64,000 nt of DNA from an uncultured Clostridia bacterium (GCA_934167095.1 CAKPKE010000008.1:7174-71173); one strand, 5' to 3'. Shown: positions 52,399 through 62,358, numbered from the stretch's first letter. Numbers and translations are program-made. The notes: generated by a model from the letters alone, not told the origin.

Positions 52399-53466
52399 AT
52401 GTCAAAAATTAAAATTGCAGTTATTTTTGGTGGAAAATCAACAGAACATGAAGTTTCAAATGTTTCAGGAACTTCTGTAATATCTAATTTAGATAAAGAA
52501 AAGTATGAAATATTTCCAATATACATAGATAAAAATGGAGAGTGGCACAAATACACTGAAAATATAGAAAAAATACATATTTTTGAAATAGGCGAAGAGC
52601 CTAAAAAACTAGAAAAAATAGGAAGTATAAATGATTATCTAAAAAGCATGGATGTGATTTTTCCAGTTTTACATGGATTATACGGTGAAGATGGAACGAT
52701 TCAAGGAATGTTTGAGCTAGCAGGTGTTCCTTATGTTGGTTGCAAGGTTTTAGCATCAAGCGTTTGTATGGATAAAGTATATAGCAAAATTATTTTTGAA
52801 AAGGCAAAAATAAATCAAACAAAATATGTTGTTTTAAAACATAAAGAAAACAATATTTATGCTTATGTAGATGATGAATTAAATGAAAAAAATATAACAC
52901 TTGACGAATTTTTGGATAAAATTGAAGAAAAAATTAAATATCCAATGTTTGTAAAACCATCAAATTCAGGATCTTCAGTAGGAATAAATAAAGCTGAAAA
53001 TAAAAAAGAGCTAAAAAAAGCAATTGAATTTGCAAAAGATTATGATTTTGAAATTATTGTTGAACAGGGAATAAACGGAAAAGAAGTAGAATGCGCTGTT
53101 TTAGAAGAAGATGGTGAAGTAAAAGCATCTTGTGTTGGTCAAATTTTATCTGCAGAAGAATTTTATAGCTATTCTTCAAAATACACAAATGTAAAATCTC
53201 AAACTCTAATTCCAGCAGATATTTCAGTGGAAAAACAAGAAGAAATAAGAGCTCTTGCAGTAAAAGCTTTTAAAGCAGTACTTGGAAATGGAATTTCAAG
53301 AGTTGATTTCTTTGTAGAAAATGAAACAAATAAAGTTTACATAAATGAAATAAATACAATGCCAGGATTTACAAAAATAAGTATGTATCCACAATTGTGG
53401 GAAAAATGTGGATTGTCATACAGCAATTTGTTAAATAAGTTGATACAAACAGCAATGAAAAAATAG
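52399..53466 (+). CDS. ddl: D-alanine-D-alanine ligase
   Basis: 355 residues. FGGKSTEHEVSNVSG, HGLYGEDGTIQGMFEL, ATP-grasp loop KPSNSGSSVGINKA and EINTMPGFTKISMYPQLWE. Catalytic Glu, Ser and Arg contexts are intact. ATG with GAGGAG upstream. Confidence 0.95.
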   Translation: MSKIKIAVIFGGKSTEHEVSNVSGTSVISNLDKEKYEIFPIYIDKNGEWHKYTENIEKIHIFEIGEEPKKLEKIGSINDYLKSMDVIFPVLHGLYGEDGTIQGMFELAGVPYVGCKVLASSVCMDKVYSKIIFEKAKINQTKYVVLKHKENNIYAYVDDELNEKNITLDEFLDKIEEKIKYPMFVKPSNSGSSVGINKAENKKELKKAIEFAKDYDFEIIVEQGINGKEVECAVLEEDGEVKASCVGQILSAEEFYSYSSKYTNVKSQTLIPADISVEKQEEIRALAVKAFKAVLGNGISRVDFFVENETNKVYINEINTMPGFTKISMYPQLWEKCGLSYSNLLNKLIQTAMKK

Positions 53467-53475
53467 GAGTTATTT

Positions 53476-54048
53476 ATGGAACCAATTGAACAAATAAAGG
53501 AAGATTTAAAAAGCATCTTATCAGAAAAAAGATATATTCATTCTCTTGGCGTAATGGATATGTGCGTGCATTTGGCAAAAATTTATAATGTGAATGAAGA
53601 AGATGCAAAGCTTGCAGGTATTTTACATGATGTAGCAAAAGAAATGCCAGATGAAGAAATGTTTAAATATGCAGAAGAAAACAATATTGAACTTACTGAA
53701 ATTGAAAAAGTAAATACAAAAACATTACATGGTAAAATCGGTGCAGATATTGCAGTAAAAAAGTATGGTGTAAATGAAAATGTTGCAAATGCAATAAAAT
53801 ATCATACTACAACAAATGAAAAAATGGATGATTTAGCAAAAATTGTTTTTGTGTCAGACAAAATTGAACTAAATAGAACTTCAACAAATTATGACATTGA
53901 TTATGAAAGATTTGTCGCCGAAAAAGACTTAAATACAGTAATGCTAATTATATTAAATATGACTATAAACAAACTTGTAAGTAAAGGTAGTATTATAAAT
54001 CTTGATACTGTAAAAACAAGAAACGCAATTCTTATGGGAAAATTTTAA
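53476..54048 (+). CDS. yqeK: HD-domain Ap4A hydrolase family protein YqeK
   Basis: 190 residues. HD motif H(41)...LAGILHDVAKEM, ALKYHTT-like IKYHTTTNEKM and SDKIELNRT. Symmetrical diadenosine-tetraphosphate hydrolase family. Third gene of the murF operon; it is usually next to nadD in other Firmicutes, so its place here is a small difference. Confidence 0.88.
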   Translation: MEPIEQIKEDLKSILSEKRYIHSLGVMDMCVHLAKIYNVNEEDAKLAGILHDVAKEMPDEEMFKYAEENNIELTEIEKVNTKTLHGKIGADIAVKKYGVNENVANAIKYHTTTNEKMDDLAKIVFVSDKIELNRTSTNYDIDYERFVAEKDLNTVMLIILNMTINKLVSKGSIINLDTVKTRNAILMGKF

Positions 54049-54055
54049 ATAGGTG

Positions 54056-54084
54056 TTCCAAACTGAAAAAATATATGCTATAAT
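54056..54084 (+). promoter_or_regulatory. Promoter of the DnaJ-like gene
   Basis: TTCCAA (54056-54061), 17 bp spacer, TATAAT (54079-54084); weak -35. Confidence 0.45.
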
Positions 54085-54111
54085 TACCCTAGTAAATTTG
54101 GAGGAAGACAA

Positions 54112-54999
54112 ATGATTTTTAAGGACTACTATAAAATATTAGGCTTAGAGTCTAATAAAGTTAGCACAAATGATATTAAAGTAGCCTATAGAGAACAAGC
54201 TAAAAAATACCATCCAGATGTAAATATAGGAAATAGAAACACAGAAGAAAGATTTAAAGATATAAATGAAGCCTATAACATATTGTCAAATCCAGCAACA
54301 AGAAAAAGATACGACAGAAATTGGAATGCAAGAATAGGCAGAAAAAAAGCTAAAAAAAGCAATAATCAAAAAAGTAAATTAAGCGCAATAGACTTTATAA
54401 AACAGCTTTTGGGAATAAGTATAGAAAATAAACAAAAGAAAAAAGATACTAAAGAACAAAAAATACCTTCTCAAGGAGAAAATGTTGAAACTTCAATTGA
54501 AATCTCCGTGATAGAAGGCTTCTTTGGCCTAAACAAAGAAATATCTCTTCGTACAATTGATGGAAAAATGAAAAAGTTTGATGTAAAAATTCCAGCAGGT
54601 ATAAGAGATGGTGAAAAAATTAGATTAATTGGACAAGGTAGACCAGGAAAAAATGGTGGAAAAAATGGTGATTTATTAATTAGAATAAATATTAATGACA
54701 ATCAAGGTTATAAACTTGTTGGTTCTGACATATATACTAATGTAAGTATAGCTCCATGGGAAGCCGTTTTAGGTACAAAAATTTTTGTTAATGCAATCGA
54801 TGAAACAATAAATGTTTACATACCAAAAGGAAGCAATCTTGGAGATTCTATAAAAATTGAAAATAAAGGATATAGAGATGTAAAAACTGGAGGTAGAGGC
54901 TCTTTTATAATAAATATACATATTGCAATGCCTAAAAATATCTCAAAAGAAGAAGAAAAGTTGTACAAACAACTGGAAAAACTAGCAAAAAAAGACTAA
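54112..54999 (+). CDS. J-domain co-chaperone, CbpA/DnaJ C-terminal type
   Basis: 295 residues. J domain (1-70) with HPDVN and DKR-like RKRYDRNWNARIG, a basic linker (about 80-120), then two DnaJ C-terminal beta domains (VETSIEISVIEGFFGLNKEI, DVKIPAGIRDGEKIRLIGQG). The G/F linker is replaced by a Lys-rich one, and there is no Cys-rich zinc domain, as in CbpA. It stimulates DnaK. Confidence 0.88.
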   Translation: MIFKDYYKILGLESNKVSTNDIKVAYREQAKKYHPDVNIGNRNTEERFKDINEAYNILSNPATRKRYDRNWNARIGRKKAKKSNNQKSKLSAIDFIKQLLGISIENKQKKKDTKEQKIPSQGENVETSIEISVIEGFFGLNKEISLRTIDGKMKKFDVKIPAGIRDGEKIRLIGQGRPGKNGGKNGDLLIRININDNQGYKLVGSDIYTNVSIAPWEAVLGTKIFVNAIDETINVYIPKGSNLGDSIKIENKGYRDVKTGGRGSFIINIHIAMPKNISKEEEKLYKQLEKLAKKD

Positions 55000-55015
55000 T
55001 TTACATAAAAATAAG

Positions 55016-55044
55016 TTGACATATTCTGCCATATAATGTATAAT
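55016..55044 (+). promoter_or_regulatory. Consensus promoter of the VirD4 operon
   Basis: TTGACA (55016-55021), 17 bp spacer, TATAAT (55039-55044): a perfect housekeeping promoter. Confidence 0.85.
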
Positions 55045-55089
55045 GGAAGAGTATTCAAAAGAAAAATTAATAATTTATAGAGGTGTAAA

Positions 55090-55614
55090 ATGGAATTTGT
55101 ACCAGGAAAACATTTTAGTATAATGGACCCACATAATGTAAATACAGTAATATATCAAATAAATAAAACAGGAAAAGATGAATTAGAGCAAGATGCACCA
55201 AAATTTACATTAGAAAGGTTAAAATGTAGAGAACAACTTGTTGGAAATAACAAGAAAAAAACATTTTTTGTAGATGATGTAGATGATGATGCAAAACAAT
55301 TAATAATTTTATCTTTTGGACAAGATAAAGTAGTTGTAAATAACGGGGTACTGGATAATGATACTGTAAAAATATCAAGAAGACCAGCACCTGTAAAATT
55401 TGACACTTTATATTCAGAACAAGAATCTGAGTATAAAGATATAAAATACACCCCAAATTTAAAAAGACCAATAACAATAATAGACCCAGAAACAGCAGAA
55501 GAAGTAAAGCCTGTACTTTACTTCGATAAAGAAACAAATGAAGTAAAAGGAAAGTGTAAATTAAAACCATATAAATCATATTTTGCCTTTGAGATTAGGC
55601 AAAACAATAATTAG
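55090..55614 (+). CDS. Unknown protein in the VirD4 operon
   Basis: 174 residues, soluble, no signal peptide. Features: EFVPGKHFSIMDPHNVNTVIYQI, a KKKTFFVDDVDDDAKQLIILSFG segment and YTPNLKRPITIIDPETAEEVKPVLYFDKETNEVKG-type beta-rich tail. Native codon use. Family not recognised. It shares a strong promoter with a 73-residue protein and the coupling ATPase, so it may be an accessory or substrate of that machine. Confidence 0.65.
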   Translation: MEFVPGKHFSIMDPHNVNTVIYQINKTGKDELEQDAPKFTLERLKCREQLVGNNKKKTFFVDDVDDDAKQLIILSFGQDKVVVNNGVLDNDTVKISRRPAPVKFDTLYSEQESEYKDIKYTPNLKRPITIIDPETAEEVKPVLYFDKETNEVKGKCKLKPYKSYFAFEIRQNNN

Positions 55615-55623
55615 GAGGATGTA

Positions 55624-55845
55624 ATGGAAAGTACCAATACAAAAACTTTAGGAGAAGTAAATACTATAAGCTATACAGCAGATGAAAAAAGCAAAATAGT
55701 AAGTGTTGAAAAAGGCAAATCTATTAAAGCTTATGAAAATGTTCGTGACAATGAGCAAGAAATAGTTGGAATAAATCCTATAGTTATGGAACTAGTAAGA
55801 AATGTACAAAATGTACAATTAGAAAATTCAAGAGACGAAAAATAA
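55624..55845 (+). CDS. Small unknown protein in the VirD4 operon
   Basis: 73 residues, hydrophilic, no transmembrane helix (MESTNTKTLGEVNTISYTAD ... INPIVMELVRNVQNVQLENS). Shine-Dalgarno TAGGAGG 6 nt before ATG; 9 bp after the upstream gene and 24 bp before VirD4. Spacing and Shine-Dalgarno support it as real. Confidence 0.6.
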   Translation: MESTNTKTLGEVNTISYTADEKSKIVSVEKGKSIKAYENVRDNEQEIVGINPIVMELVRNVQNVQLENSRDEK

Positions 55846-55869
55846 CCAAAAGAAAAGGTGATTATAATT

Positions 55870-57861
55870 ATGAATTATAAGATTGAAAAAGCAATAAAAA
55901 ATAATAAAGTAACATTAATAGTATTTCCGATACTTTGGATAGTATTAGAAATACTATTAATTGCGCCTTGGGCGGTTTCTATTAGTAATAGTACAGTAAA
56001 TGGAAAGTTTAATATATCAAAATTTTTAACTGAATTTGGAACTGAAGTAAGTAGTTTTAATGCATTTACTAGAATATCACAAAGCGGAGCAGGCGAAATA
56101 TTTGGAAAATGGACACTAATTCTTACAATAGTATTGCTAATTTGTTTAGTAATTTCAATAGTAAAAGCAAAACCAAAGCATGAATATGAAAATATTGAAA
56201 ATGGTTCAAGCGACTGGTGCGAAGGTGGAGAACAATATAGAATATTAAACAAAAATAAAGGAATAATACTTGCCGAAAAAAATTACTTGCCAGTTGATAA
56301 AATAGGAAATGTAAATGTCCTAATTGTCGGTGGTTCTGGTTCTGGTAAATCATCAACATACTCAATTCCTAATGCGCATCAAATGTTAGGCTCTTATGTG
56401 TTTACTGATCCAAAAGGTGAATTATACGATAAAACAGCAGGATATTTGAAAAAACATGGATACAACATAAAAGTTTTAAACTTAGTTAATCCACAAAATA
56501 GTGATGGATATAACCCACTTTTACATATAACAAGCGATATTGATGTCGACGTTATTGCACATACCATAGTAAAAGGTCAAGAAGGTGAAGGAAAGGCATC
56601 AGATCCATTCTGGGACGATTCTGCTGAAACATTACTTAAAGCATTAATTTACTATTTGCTAACAACAAGAGATCCAGAAGAGCAAAACTTAGCTTCTTGT
56701 GCAGAACTTGTAAGAGCTGCAAATAGCAATAATGGAAGTAGCTTGCTTACAGAACTTATGCACGAATTGCCAGAAAATAGCCAAGCAAGAACAAACTATA
56801 AATCTATTGAAATTGCAACAGATAAAACATTTAGCTCAATTTTAAGTACACTACAATCAAAATTATCAAAGTTTGATTCAAGAGATATTGCAGAAGTAAC
56901 ATCAACAGATACAATAAATTTTGAGGAAATTGCAAATAATAAAACAGCTTTGTATGTAATATCATCAGATACACATACAGCATATAATTTCTTACTAACA
57001 ATATTCTTCTCTCAATTAATACAACAATTATACAATATAGCAGATGAAACTCCTGATGGAAAATTGCCAGTTCCATTGTATTTTATATTAGATGAGTTTG
57101 CAAATATTGGCCAAATACCAGACTTTGATAAAAAAATATCGACAAGTAGAAGTAGAAGAATTTCATTTAGTGTTATCTTGCAGAATCTAGACCAGTTAGA
57201 GGCAATATATGAAAAATCGTATGAAACAATAATTGGTAACTGTGATACACACGTGTTCTTAGGAAGTAACTCTTTTAAAACAGCAGAATATTTTTCTAAG
57301 CAACTTGGTGAAAAAACAATATCAAGAGATAGTAAATCTGTAAGTAGAGATAAAGATCACCATAAATCAGGTTATAGTAATTCAGACCAAATAATGGGAA
57401 GAGCGCTTATGACTCCAGATGAACTTCGAAGAATGGATAATAATGAGTGTATAATCTTTGAAAAAGGATTAAAACCAATAAGAGCTGAAAAATTCTGGTA
57501 TTATAAAAAGCCTATGGCAAAAGATTTACAAGAATATAGAATAAGTCATAATGACTTTGATGCAGGTGTAAGAGGAGAATGGAGAAAGTTCAACCCTGCA
57601 AATCCATATAAAAAAGAAACAACAGGTGGAAAATCTCCTGACATAAAGGTTGAATCTTTAGATGATTTATTTGCAGATGAACCAAAACCAGAAGAGCCAA
57701 AAAAAGTGGTAGAGCCTATAAAGCCAGAACCAAAGGAAGAAATTCCAACATTACCAATGGAACCCAATAATGAGGAAGAAGAATTATTTTCTCAAGATTT
57801 AGAAAAAGAACTTGAAGCAAAGTTTGATGAACTATTTGGTCCAATAGATAGTGAAAAATAA
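55870..57861 (+). CDS. VirD4/TraG-type coupling ATPase
   Basis: 663 residues. Two N-terminal transmembrane helices (about 15-37 and 83-103), then a TraG/VirD4 domain: Walker A VGGSGSGKSSTYSIPN, VFTDPKGELYDKTAGYLKKHGYN, Walker B YFILDEFANIGQIPD and SFSVILQNLDQLEAIY. C-terminal tail about 80 residues, Pro/Glu-rich and acidic (EPKPEEPKKVVEPIKPEPKE). Coupling proteins deliver substrates to the VirB4-powered channel. Start ATG 55870, 9 nt after AAAGGTG. No relaxase gene is seen nearby. Confidence 0.9.
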   Translation: MNYKIEKAIKNNKVTLIVFPILWIVLEILLIAPWAVSISNSTVNGKFNISKFLTEFGTEVSSFNAFTRISQSGAGEIFGKWTLILTIVLLICLVISIVKAKPKHEYENIENGSSDWCEGGEQYRILNKNKGIILAEKNYLPVDKIGNVNVLIVGGSGSGKSSTYSIPNAHQMLGSYVFTDPKGELYDKTAGYLKKHGYNIKVLNLVNPQNSDGYNPLLHITSDIDVDVIAHTIVKGQEGEGKASDPFWDDSAETLLKALIYYLLTTRDPEEQNLASCAELVRAANSNNGSSLLTELMHELPENSQARTNYKSIEIATDKTFSSILSTLQSKLSKFDSRDIAEVTSTDTINFEEIANNKTALYVISSDTHTAYNFLLTIFFSQLIQQLYNIADETPDGKLPVPLYFILDEFANIGQIPDFDKKISTSRSRRISFSVILQNLDQLEAIYEKSYETIIGNCDTHVFLGSNSFKTAEYFSKQLGEKTISRDSKSVSRDKDHHKSGYSNSDQIMGRALMTPDELRRMDNNECIIFEKGLKPIRAEKFWYYKKPMAKDLQEYRISHNDFDAGVRGEWRKFNPANPYKKETTGGKSPDIKVESLDDLFADEPKPEEPKKVVEPIKPEPKEEIPTLPMEPNNEEEELFSQDLEKELEAKFDELFGPIDSEK

Positions 57862-57865
57862 AAAT

Positions 57866-57907
57866 TTGTTAGCATGTAAAGTAAAATTTATATGCTAATT
57901 TTTTTAT
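57866..57907 (+). terminator. Terminator after the VirD4 gene
   Basis: TTAGCATGTAAA pairs with TTTATATGCTAA, followed by TTTTTTT. Confidence 0.75.
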
Positions 57908-57938
57908 AAAAAATATAAAACAAATGTTCTTAAAAGTA

Positions 57939-57967
57939 TTGACTTTAAAATAGATATATGTTATAAA
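57939..57967 (+). promoter_or_regulatory. Promoter of the yhaO-yhaN-like operon
   Basis: TTGACT (57939-57944), 17 bp spacer, TATAAA (57962-57967). Confidence 0.6.
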
Positions 57968-58000
57968 AAGTAAAGAAATAAAACGAGAGAAGTGATAAAT

Positions 58001-59089
58001 ATGAAATTTGTGCACACAGCAGATTTGCATTTAGATAGCCCAGTAGTAACGCTTGCAGAAATACCAAATGCAACAAATGAAAGAAGAATTGAACAACGAA
58101 ATGTAATAAATGAAATAGTGGAATATATTAAGCAAAATAGTATTCCATATTTTTTCATAAGTGGAGATTTATATGAACAAGACTATATAAGAAAATCAAC
58201 TGTTGAATATGTAAATAATCTATTTAAAACAATTCCAAATACAAAAATATTTATTGTTCCAGGAAATCATGACCCTTATATAAATAACTCTTTTTATAAA
58301 AACTTTAAATGGAACAGTAATGTTCATATTTTTTCAGATAAATTAGAAAAAATAGAAGATGATATAGTAGATATTTATGGATATGGTTTTAATAATTTTT
58401 ATATGGAGAATAGTTATCCACAGATAGTGGTACAAAATGTGGATAAAATAAATATTTTATTGACACATGGCAATTTAGATTCTGGAAATGATGAACAAAG
58501 GCCATATAATCCTTTAAATAGTAAGGTTTTAAAAGAAAGCAAATTTGATTATATTGCATTAGGGCATATTCATAAGAAAAGCTATAATGATTATGATAAT
58601 CAAAAAATAGTGTATCCAGGATCTCCTATTTCATTAGGTTTTGACGAACTTGGTGACCGTGGATTTATTGTAGGGCAAATAGATGAAAATACTAAAAAAT
58701 TAAGCTTAGAATTTGTAAAAACTACAGCAAAAACATTTGAAGAAACAAGCTTGGATATTACTAATTGTTATTCTACAGAAGATGTAATTCAAAGCATAAA
58801 TAATATGCAGTTAAATTTTAATAAATACTATAAGTTAATTCTAAATGGCAAGCATAATTTTGAAATAGACACAAAACAAATATTAGAACTTGTAAGTCAA
58901 AAGAATATAATTAAAATAAAAGACCAAAGTAAAACGAACTATGACATTAAAGAAATTTCAGAGCAAATAAGCTTAAAAGGAATGTTTGCAAAGCAAATAT
59001 TAAATAAAATTGAACAAGCGGAAAATGAGGAAACAAAGGAAGAATTATTACAAGCTTTTGAAATTGGAATGGATGTATTTAATAAATAA
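58001..59089 (+). CDS. SbcD/YhaO-like metallophosphoesterase nuclease
   Basis: 362 residues. Phosphoesterase motifs HTADLHLDSPV, FISGDLYEQ, VPGNHDPY, LLTHGN and ALGHIH. Closest architecture is Bacillus YhaO, paired with the membrane-containing ATPase YhaN. Probably a Mre11-type DNA nuclease. Start ATG 58001; the upstream GTG 57992 lies in the Shine-Dalgarno region. An inverted DnaA-box module lies inside the gene at 58414-58446. Confidence 0.88.
   Translation: MKFVHTADLHLDSPVVTLAEIPNATNERRIEQRNVINEIVEYIKQNSIPYFFISGDLYEQDYIRKSTVEYVNNLFKTIPNTKIFIVPGNHDPYINNSFYKNFKWNSNVHIFSDKLEKIEDDIVDIYGYGFNNFYMENSYPQIVVQNVDKINILLTHGNLDSGNDEQRPYNPLNSKVLKESKFDYIALGHIHKKSYNDYDNQKIVYPGSPISLGFDELGDRGFIVGQIDENTKKLSLEFVKTTAKTFEETSLDITNCYSTEDVIQSINNMQLNFNKYYKLILNGKHNFEIDTKQILELVSQKNIIKIKDQSKTNYDIKEISEQISLKGMFAKQILNKIEQAENEETKEELLQAFEIGMDVFNK
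58414..58446. promoter_or_regulatory. Inverted DnaA-box module inside the SbcD-like gene
   Basis: TTATCCACA (58414-58422), 15-bp spacer ending GTACAAAA, TGTGGATAA (58438-58446). Encodes YPQIVVQNVD; both boxes perfect. Confidence 0.55.
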
Positions 59090-59110
59090 AATTAAATAGA
59101 AGGTGAAAAC

Positions 59111-61207
59111 TTGAATATAGAAGATATAAAAATAAATGAGTATGGTGTTATAAAAAATAAAGAAATAAAATTAAAAAAAGGTATAAATATCATACATGGA
59201 AACAATGAAAGTGGAAAATCAACTCTTTTAAGTTATATAAATAATAGTTTATATGGAATAAGCAAAAACAAGGAAAATAAAAACATATCAGACTATGATA
59301 AATATAAACCATGGAATAGTGATGAATTTTCTGGTAGAATTTCATATTCTTTAGATAATGGTGAAAAATTTGAAGTGTTTAGAGATTTTAATAAAAAAAA
59401 TCCTAAAATATATAATCAAAATTTAGAAGATATTTCACAAAACTTTGATGTTGATAAAAAAGAAGGAAATAAATTCTTTGTAGAGCAAACAGGTGTAAGT
59501 AAGCAAATGTATCTATCAACTGTTGTATCAATGCAACAAGAGGTCAGGCTAGAAGAAAAAGAACAAAATGCACTAATACAAAAAATTGCTAATATTGCAG
59601 GAACTGGCGAAGATAATGTTTCATATAAAAAGGCTTTAGAAAAACTTCAAAATAAAATAAGAGATGAAATAGGAACAAGCAATACAAAACAAAAGCCAAT
59701 AAATAATATTAATAATGAACTTAATAAAATCAATGAAGAAATAAATAAAATAACACCTTACAAAAATAGAAAGTATGAAATAGAAACTGAAAAAGAAGAA
59801 GTTCAAAATGAAATTTTACAAGCTGAAAGCAATAAAAAAGTTTTAGATGAAATAAAAACTATTTTTGATGAGCAAAGCGAGAAAAAACAAAAAGCAAAAA
59901 TAAATGTAGAAGAGGTTCAAGCAAATAGAGCAAAACTTGCCAATTTGTATAATGAAAATGATGGTTATGAAATAAAAACCAGAAATATTGAACAAGAAAT
60001 AGAAAGAATAGAAAAAACAAAAAGTAACTTAATAAAAGAACAAGATGCTTTAAAAAGTAAACTTGAACAAAATAATACAGAAGAACCAAAAAAGGAAAAA
60101 GTAAAAACTGTTCCATATATATTAATTAGTATACTTTTTGTACTACTTGCGGTAGTGGGCATAGCTGTTCTTAAAAATATAATTGTATTAGCTTGCGCTA
60201 TAATATTTGCAGTAATACCTATTATTATGTATTTAGTCAAGAAGAAAAAAGTAAATAACAGATATTATTTAGAGCAAAAACGAGTTGAACAAGATAAAAA
60301 TAAATATCTAGAAAACATACAAGAAGATATACAAAAAATAGAAAATGAAATAAATAGACTAAATGAACAAATAAAAGAAAGAACAGTAGTAAAAAATGAA
60401 GAAATATCAAAAATGTCTATGTTAAAAGGCCAAATAATTTTACTAGAAAACAAAAACAACGAGCTAGAAGAAGAACAAAATAAAATAAATAATATTATTA
60501 GTAACGAGTTTGAAAATAGAAAAAATGAGATACTATCTAAATATGAAACTGGCAATGAATATAAATATATAAATAATATTAATGAAGTTAATCAAAAATT
60601 AGCAGATGCTATAGATGAAATAAACAATAAAAAAGTAGAGTTAAATGCAATACAACTAGAAGAAAAAACAGTAATTCCACATGTTGAAAATTTAGTGGAA
60701 TTAGAAGAAAAGAAAGATGCATATCAAAATGAATTTTCTGAATTAATTAAAAAGGCAAATATTATAAAAATTGCTATATCTGCATTAGAAGATGCATATA
60801 CAGAAATGAAGAAAAATATTACTCCAAAATTTACTCAAAGTTTATCTTCAGCAATATCTAAAATCTCAAGTGATAAATACACAAAAGTAACAATAAATGA
60901 CGAAAATGGAATTGTTGTAGAAAATTCAAGAGGTGAATATATAAATGCTAATAACCTAAGCTGTGGAACAATAGACCAATTATATTTAGCACTAAGGTTA
61001 TCTATGATAGATGATCTATCAAACGAAAAAATGCCGATAATGTTAGATGAAACATTTGCATATTTTGATGATCAAAGAATGGAAGAAGTAATAAAATATT
61101 TGTCAGAAAATTTAAATAATCATCAAGCAATAATATTTACTTGTTCAAATAGAGAAAAGCAGATATTAAATAAGTTAAATATTGAGTATAATAATGTAGA
61201 ATTATAA
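59111..61207 (+). CDS. SbcC/YhaN-like SMC-type ATPase with membrane segments
   Basis: 698 residues. N-terminal Walker A GNNESGKSTLLSYI, then long coiled coils (about 190-330 and 380-530), interrupted by two hydrophobic helices (VPYILISILFVLLAVVGIAV, LACAIIFAVIPIIMYLV, about 335-378) and a C-terminal signature/Walker B (SCGTIDQLYLALRLSM, MPIMLDETFAYFD). The paired membrane helices at the coil apex are the YhaN form, placing the complex at the membrane. Start is TTG 59111 with GAAGGTG upstream. Confidence 0.88.
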   Translation: MNIEDIKINEYGVIKNKEIKLKKGINIIHGNNESGKSTLLSYINNSLYGISKNKENKNISDYDKYKPWNSDEFSGRISYSLDNGEKFEVFRDFNKKNPKIYNQNLEDISQNFDVDKKEGNKFFVEQTGVSKQMYLSTVVSMQQEVRLEEKEQNALIQKIANIAGTGEDNVSYKKALEKLQNKIRDEIGTSNTKQKPINNINNELNKINEEINKITPYKNRKYEIETEKEEVQNEILQAESNKKVLDEIKTIFDEQSEKKQKAKINVEEVQANRAKLANLYNENDGYEIKTRNIEQEIERIEKTKSNLIKEQDALKSKLEQNNTEEPKKEKVKTVPYILISILFVLLAVVGIAVLKNIIVLACAIIFAVIPIIMYLVKKKKVNNRYYLEQKRVEQDKNKYLENIQEDIQKIENEINRLNEQIKERTVVKNEEISKMSMLKGQIILLENKNNELEEEQNKINNIISNEFENRKNEILSKYETGNEYKYINNINEVNQKLADAIDEINNKKVELNAIQLEEKTVIPHVENLVELEEKKDAYQNEFSELIKKANIIKIAISALEDAYTEMKKNITPKFTQSLSSAISKISSDKYTKVTINDENGIVVENSRGEYINANNLSCGTIDQLYLALRLSMIDDLSNEKMPIMLDETFAYFDDQRMEEVIKYLSENLNNHQAIIFTCSNREKQILNKLNIEYNNVEL

Positions 61208-61222
61208 AAAGCCTCCAAACCC

Positions 61223-61251
61223 TTGAAAAAAATGGAAAACTAGTATATAAT
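61223..61251 (+). promoter_or_regulatory. Promoter of prfA
   Basis: TTGAAA (61223-61228), 17 bp spacer, TATAAT (61246-61251). Confidence 0.65.
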
Positions 61252-61288
61252 AAAATAGTTAAAATTTAACTAAGAGGAGAAAAACTTT

Positions 61289-62353
61289 ATGTTTCAAAAA
61301 TTAGAAGCAGTAGAAAAGAGATATGAGGAATTAAATAATAAAATTGCTGATCCTGAAATAATAGCAAAGCCTTCAGAGTGGACAACATATATGAAAGAAC
61401 ATGCAGAAATTGAAGAAGTTGTGCTAAAATATAAGGAATATAAAAAAGCAAAGCAAGCTTTAAACGATGCTGAAGAAATGTTAAATGATCCAGAAATGAA
61501 AGATTTAGCAGAAGAAGAAGTAAGAACCAACAAAGAAATTATACCAAAATTAGAAGAAGAGCTTAAAATACTATTAATTCCAAAAGATCCAGATGATGAT
61601 AAGAATATAATCTGCGAAATCAGAGGTGGTGCCGGAGGCGAAGAAGCAGCACTATTTGCTGGAACATTATTTAGAATGTATTCAATGTATGCAGAACGCA
61701 AACACTGGAAAATTGAAGTACTAAATGAAAACGAAACAGGACTTGGAGGATATAAAGAAATATCTTTCATGGTAACTGGAAAAGGTGCATATAGTAGATT
61801 AAAATTTGAAAGTGGTGTTCATAGAGTACAAAGAGTTCCAGAAACAGAAGCAAGTGGAAGAATTCATACTTCAACAGCAACTGTTGCAGTGCTTCCAGTA
61901 GTAGAAGATGTACAAATAGATATAAATCCAGCTGATATAAAACTAGAAGTATTTAGAGCTTCAGGTGCTGGTGGACAACATGTTAATAAAACATCTTCAG
62001 CAGTACGCCTTATACATGTTCCAACAGGAATCGTTGCAGAATGTCAAACAGAGCGTTCTCAAACACAAAATAGAGAATATGCAATGAAGTTATTAAAATC
62101 AAGACTATATGAAATAGAAAAACAAAAAAGAGATTCTGAACTTGCAAGTGAAAGAAAGAGCCAAGTTGGAAGTGGTGATAGAAGCGAAAAAATTCGTACT
62201 TACAACTATCCACAAGGTAGAATAACAGATCACAGAATTGGATTTAGTATATACCAAATGGAAGATTTCTTAAATGGAAATCTAGATGAAATGATAGATA
62301 ACTTAATTGCTGCAGATAGAGCAGAACGTTTACAAGGTTCTGAAGAAAACTAA
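61289..62353 (+). CDS. prfA: Peptide chain release factor 1
   Basis: 354 residues. Stop-codon recognition region with the RF1 tripeptide PET in VQRVPETEASGRIHTSTATV, and the peptidyl hydrolysis motif GAGGQHVNKTSSAVRL. RF1 reads UAA and UAG. No internal frameshift (that is prfB in other bacteria). Confidence 0.96.
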   Translation: MFQKLEAVEKRYEELNNKIADPEIIAKPSEWTTYMKEHAEIEEVVLKYKEYKKAKQALNDAEEMLNDPEMKDLAEEEVRTNKEIIPKLEEELKILLIPKDPDDDKNIICEIRGGAGGEEAALFAGTLFRMYSMYAERKHWKIEVLNENETGLGGYKEISFMVTGKGAYSRLKFESGVHRVQRVPETEASGRIHTSTATVAVLPVVEDVQIDINPADIKLEVFRASGAGGQHVNKTSSAVRLIHVPTGIVAECQTERSQTQNREYAMKLLKSRLYEIEKQKRDSELASERKSQVGSGDRSEKIRTYNYPQGRITDHRIGFSIYQMEDFLNGNLDEMIDNLIAADRAERLQGSEEN

Positions 62354-62358
62354 ATTTA

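Noticed and set aside
53390..53425. Inverted TATCCACA / TGTGGATTG in ddl as a further DnaA module
   Set aside because: The boxes are imperfect, the 13-bp spacer lacks the GCACAAA motif, and the bases encode the conserved Ddl segment YPQLWEKCGL.
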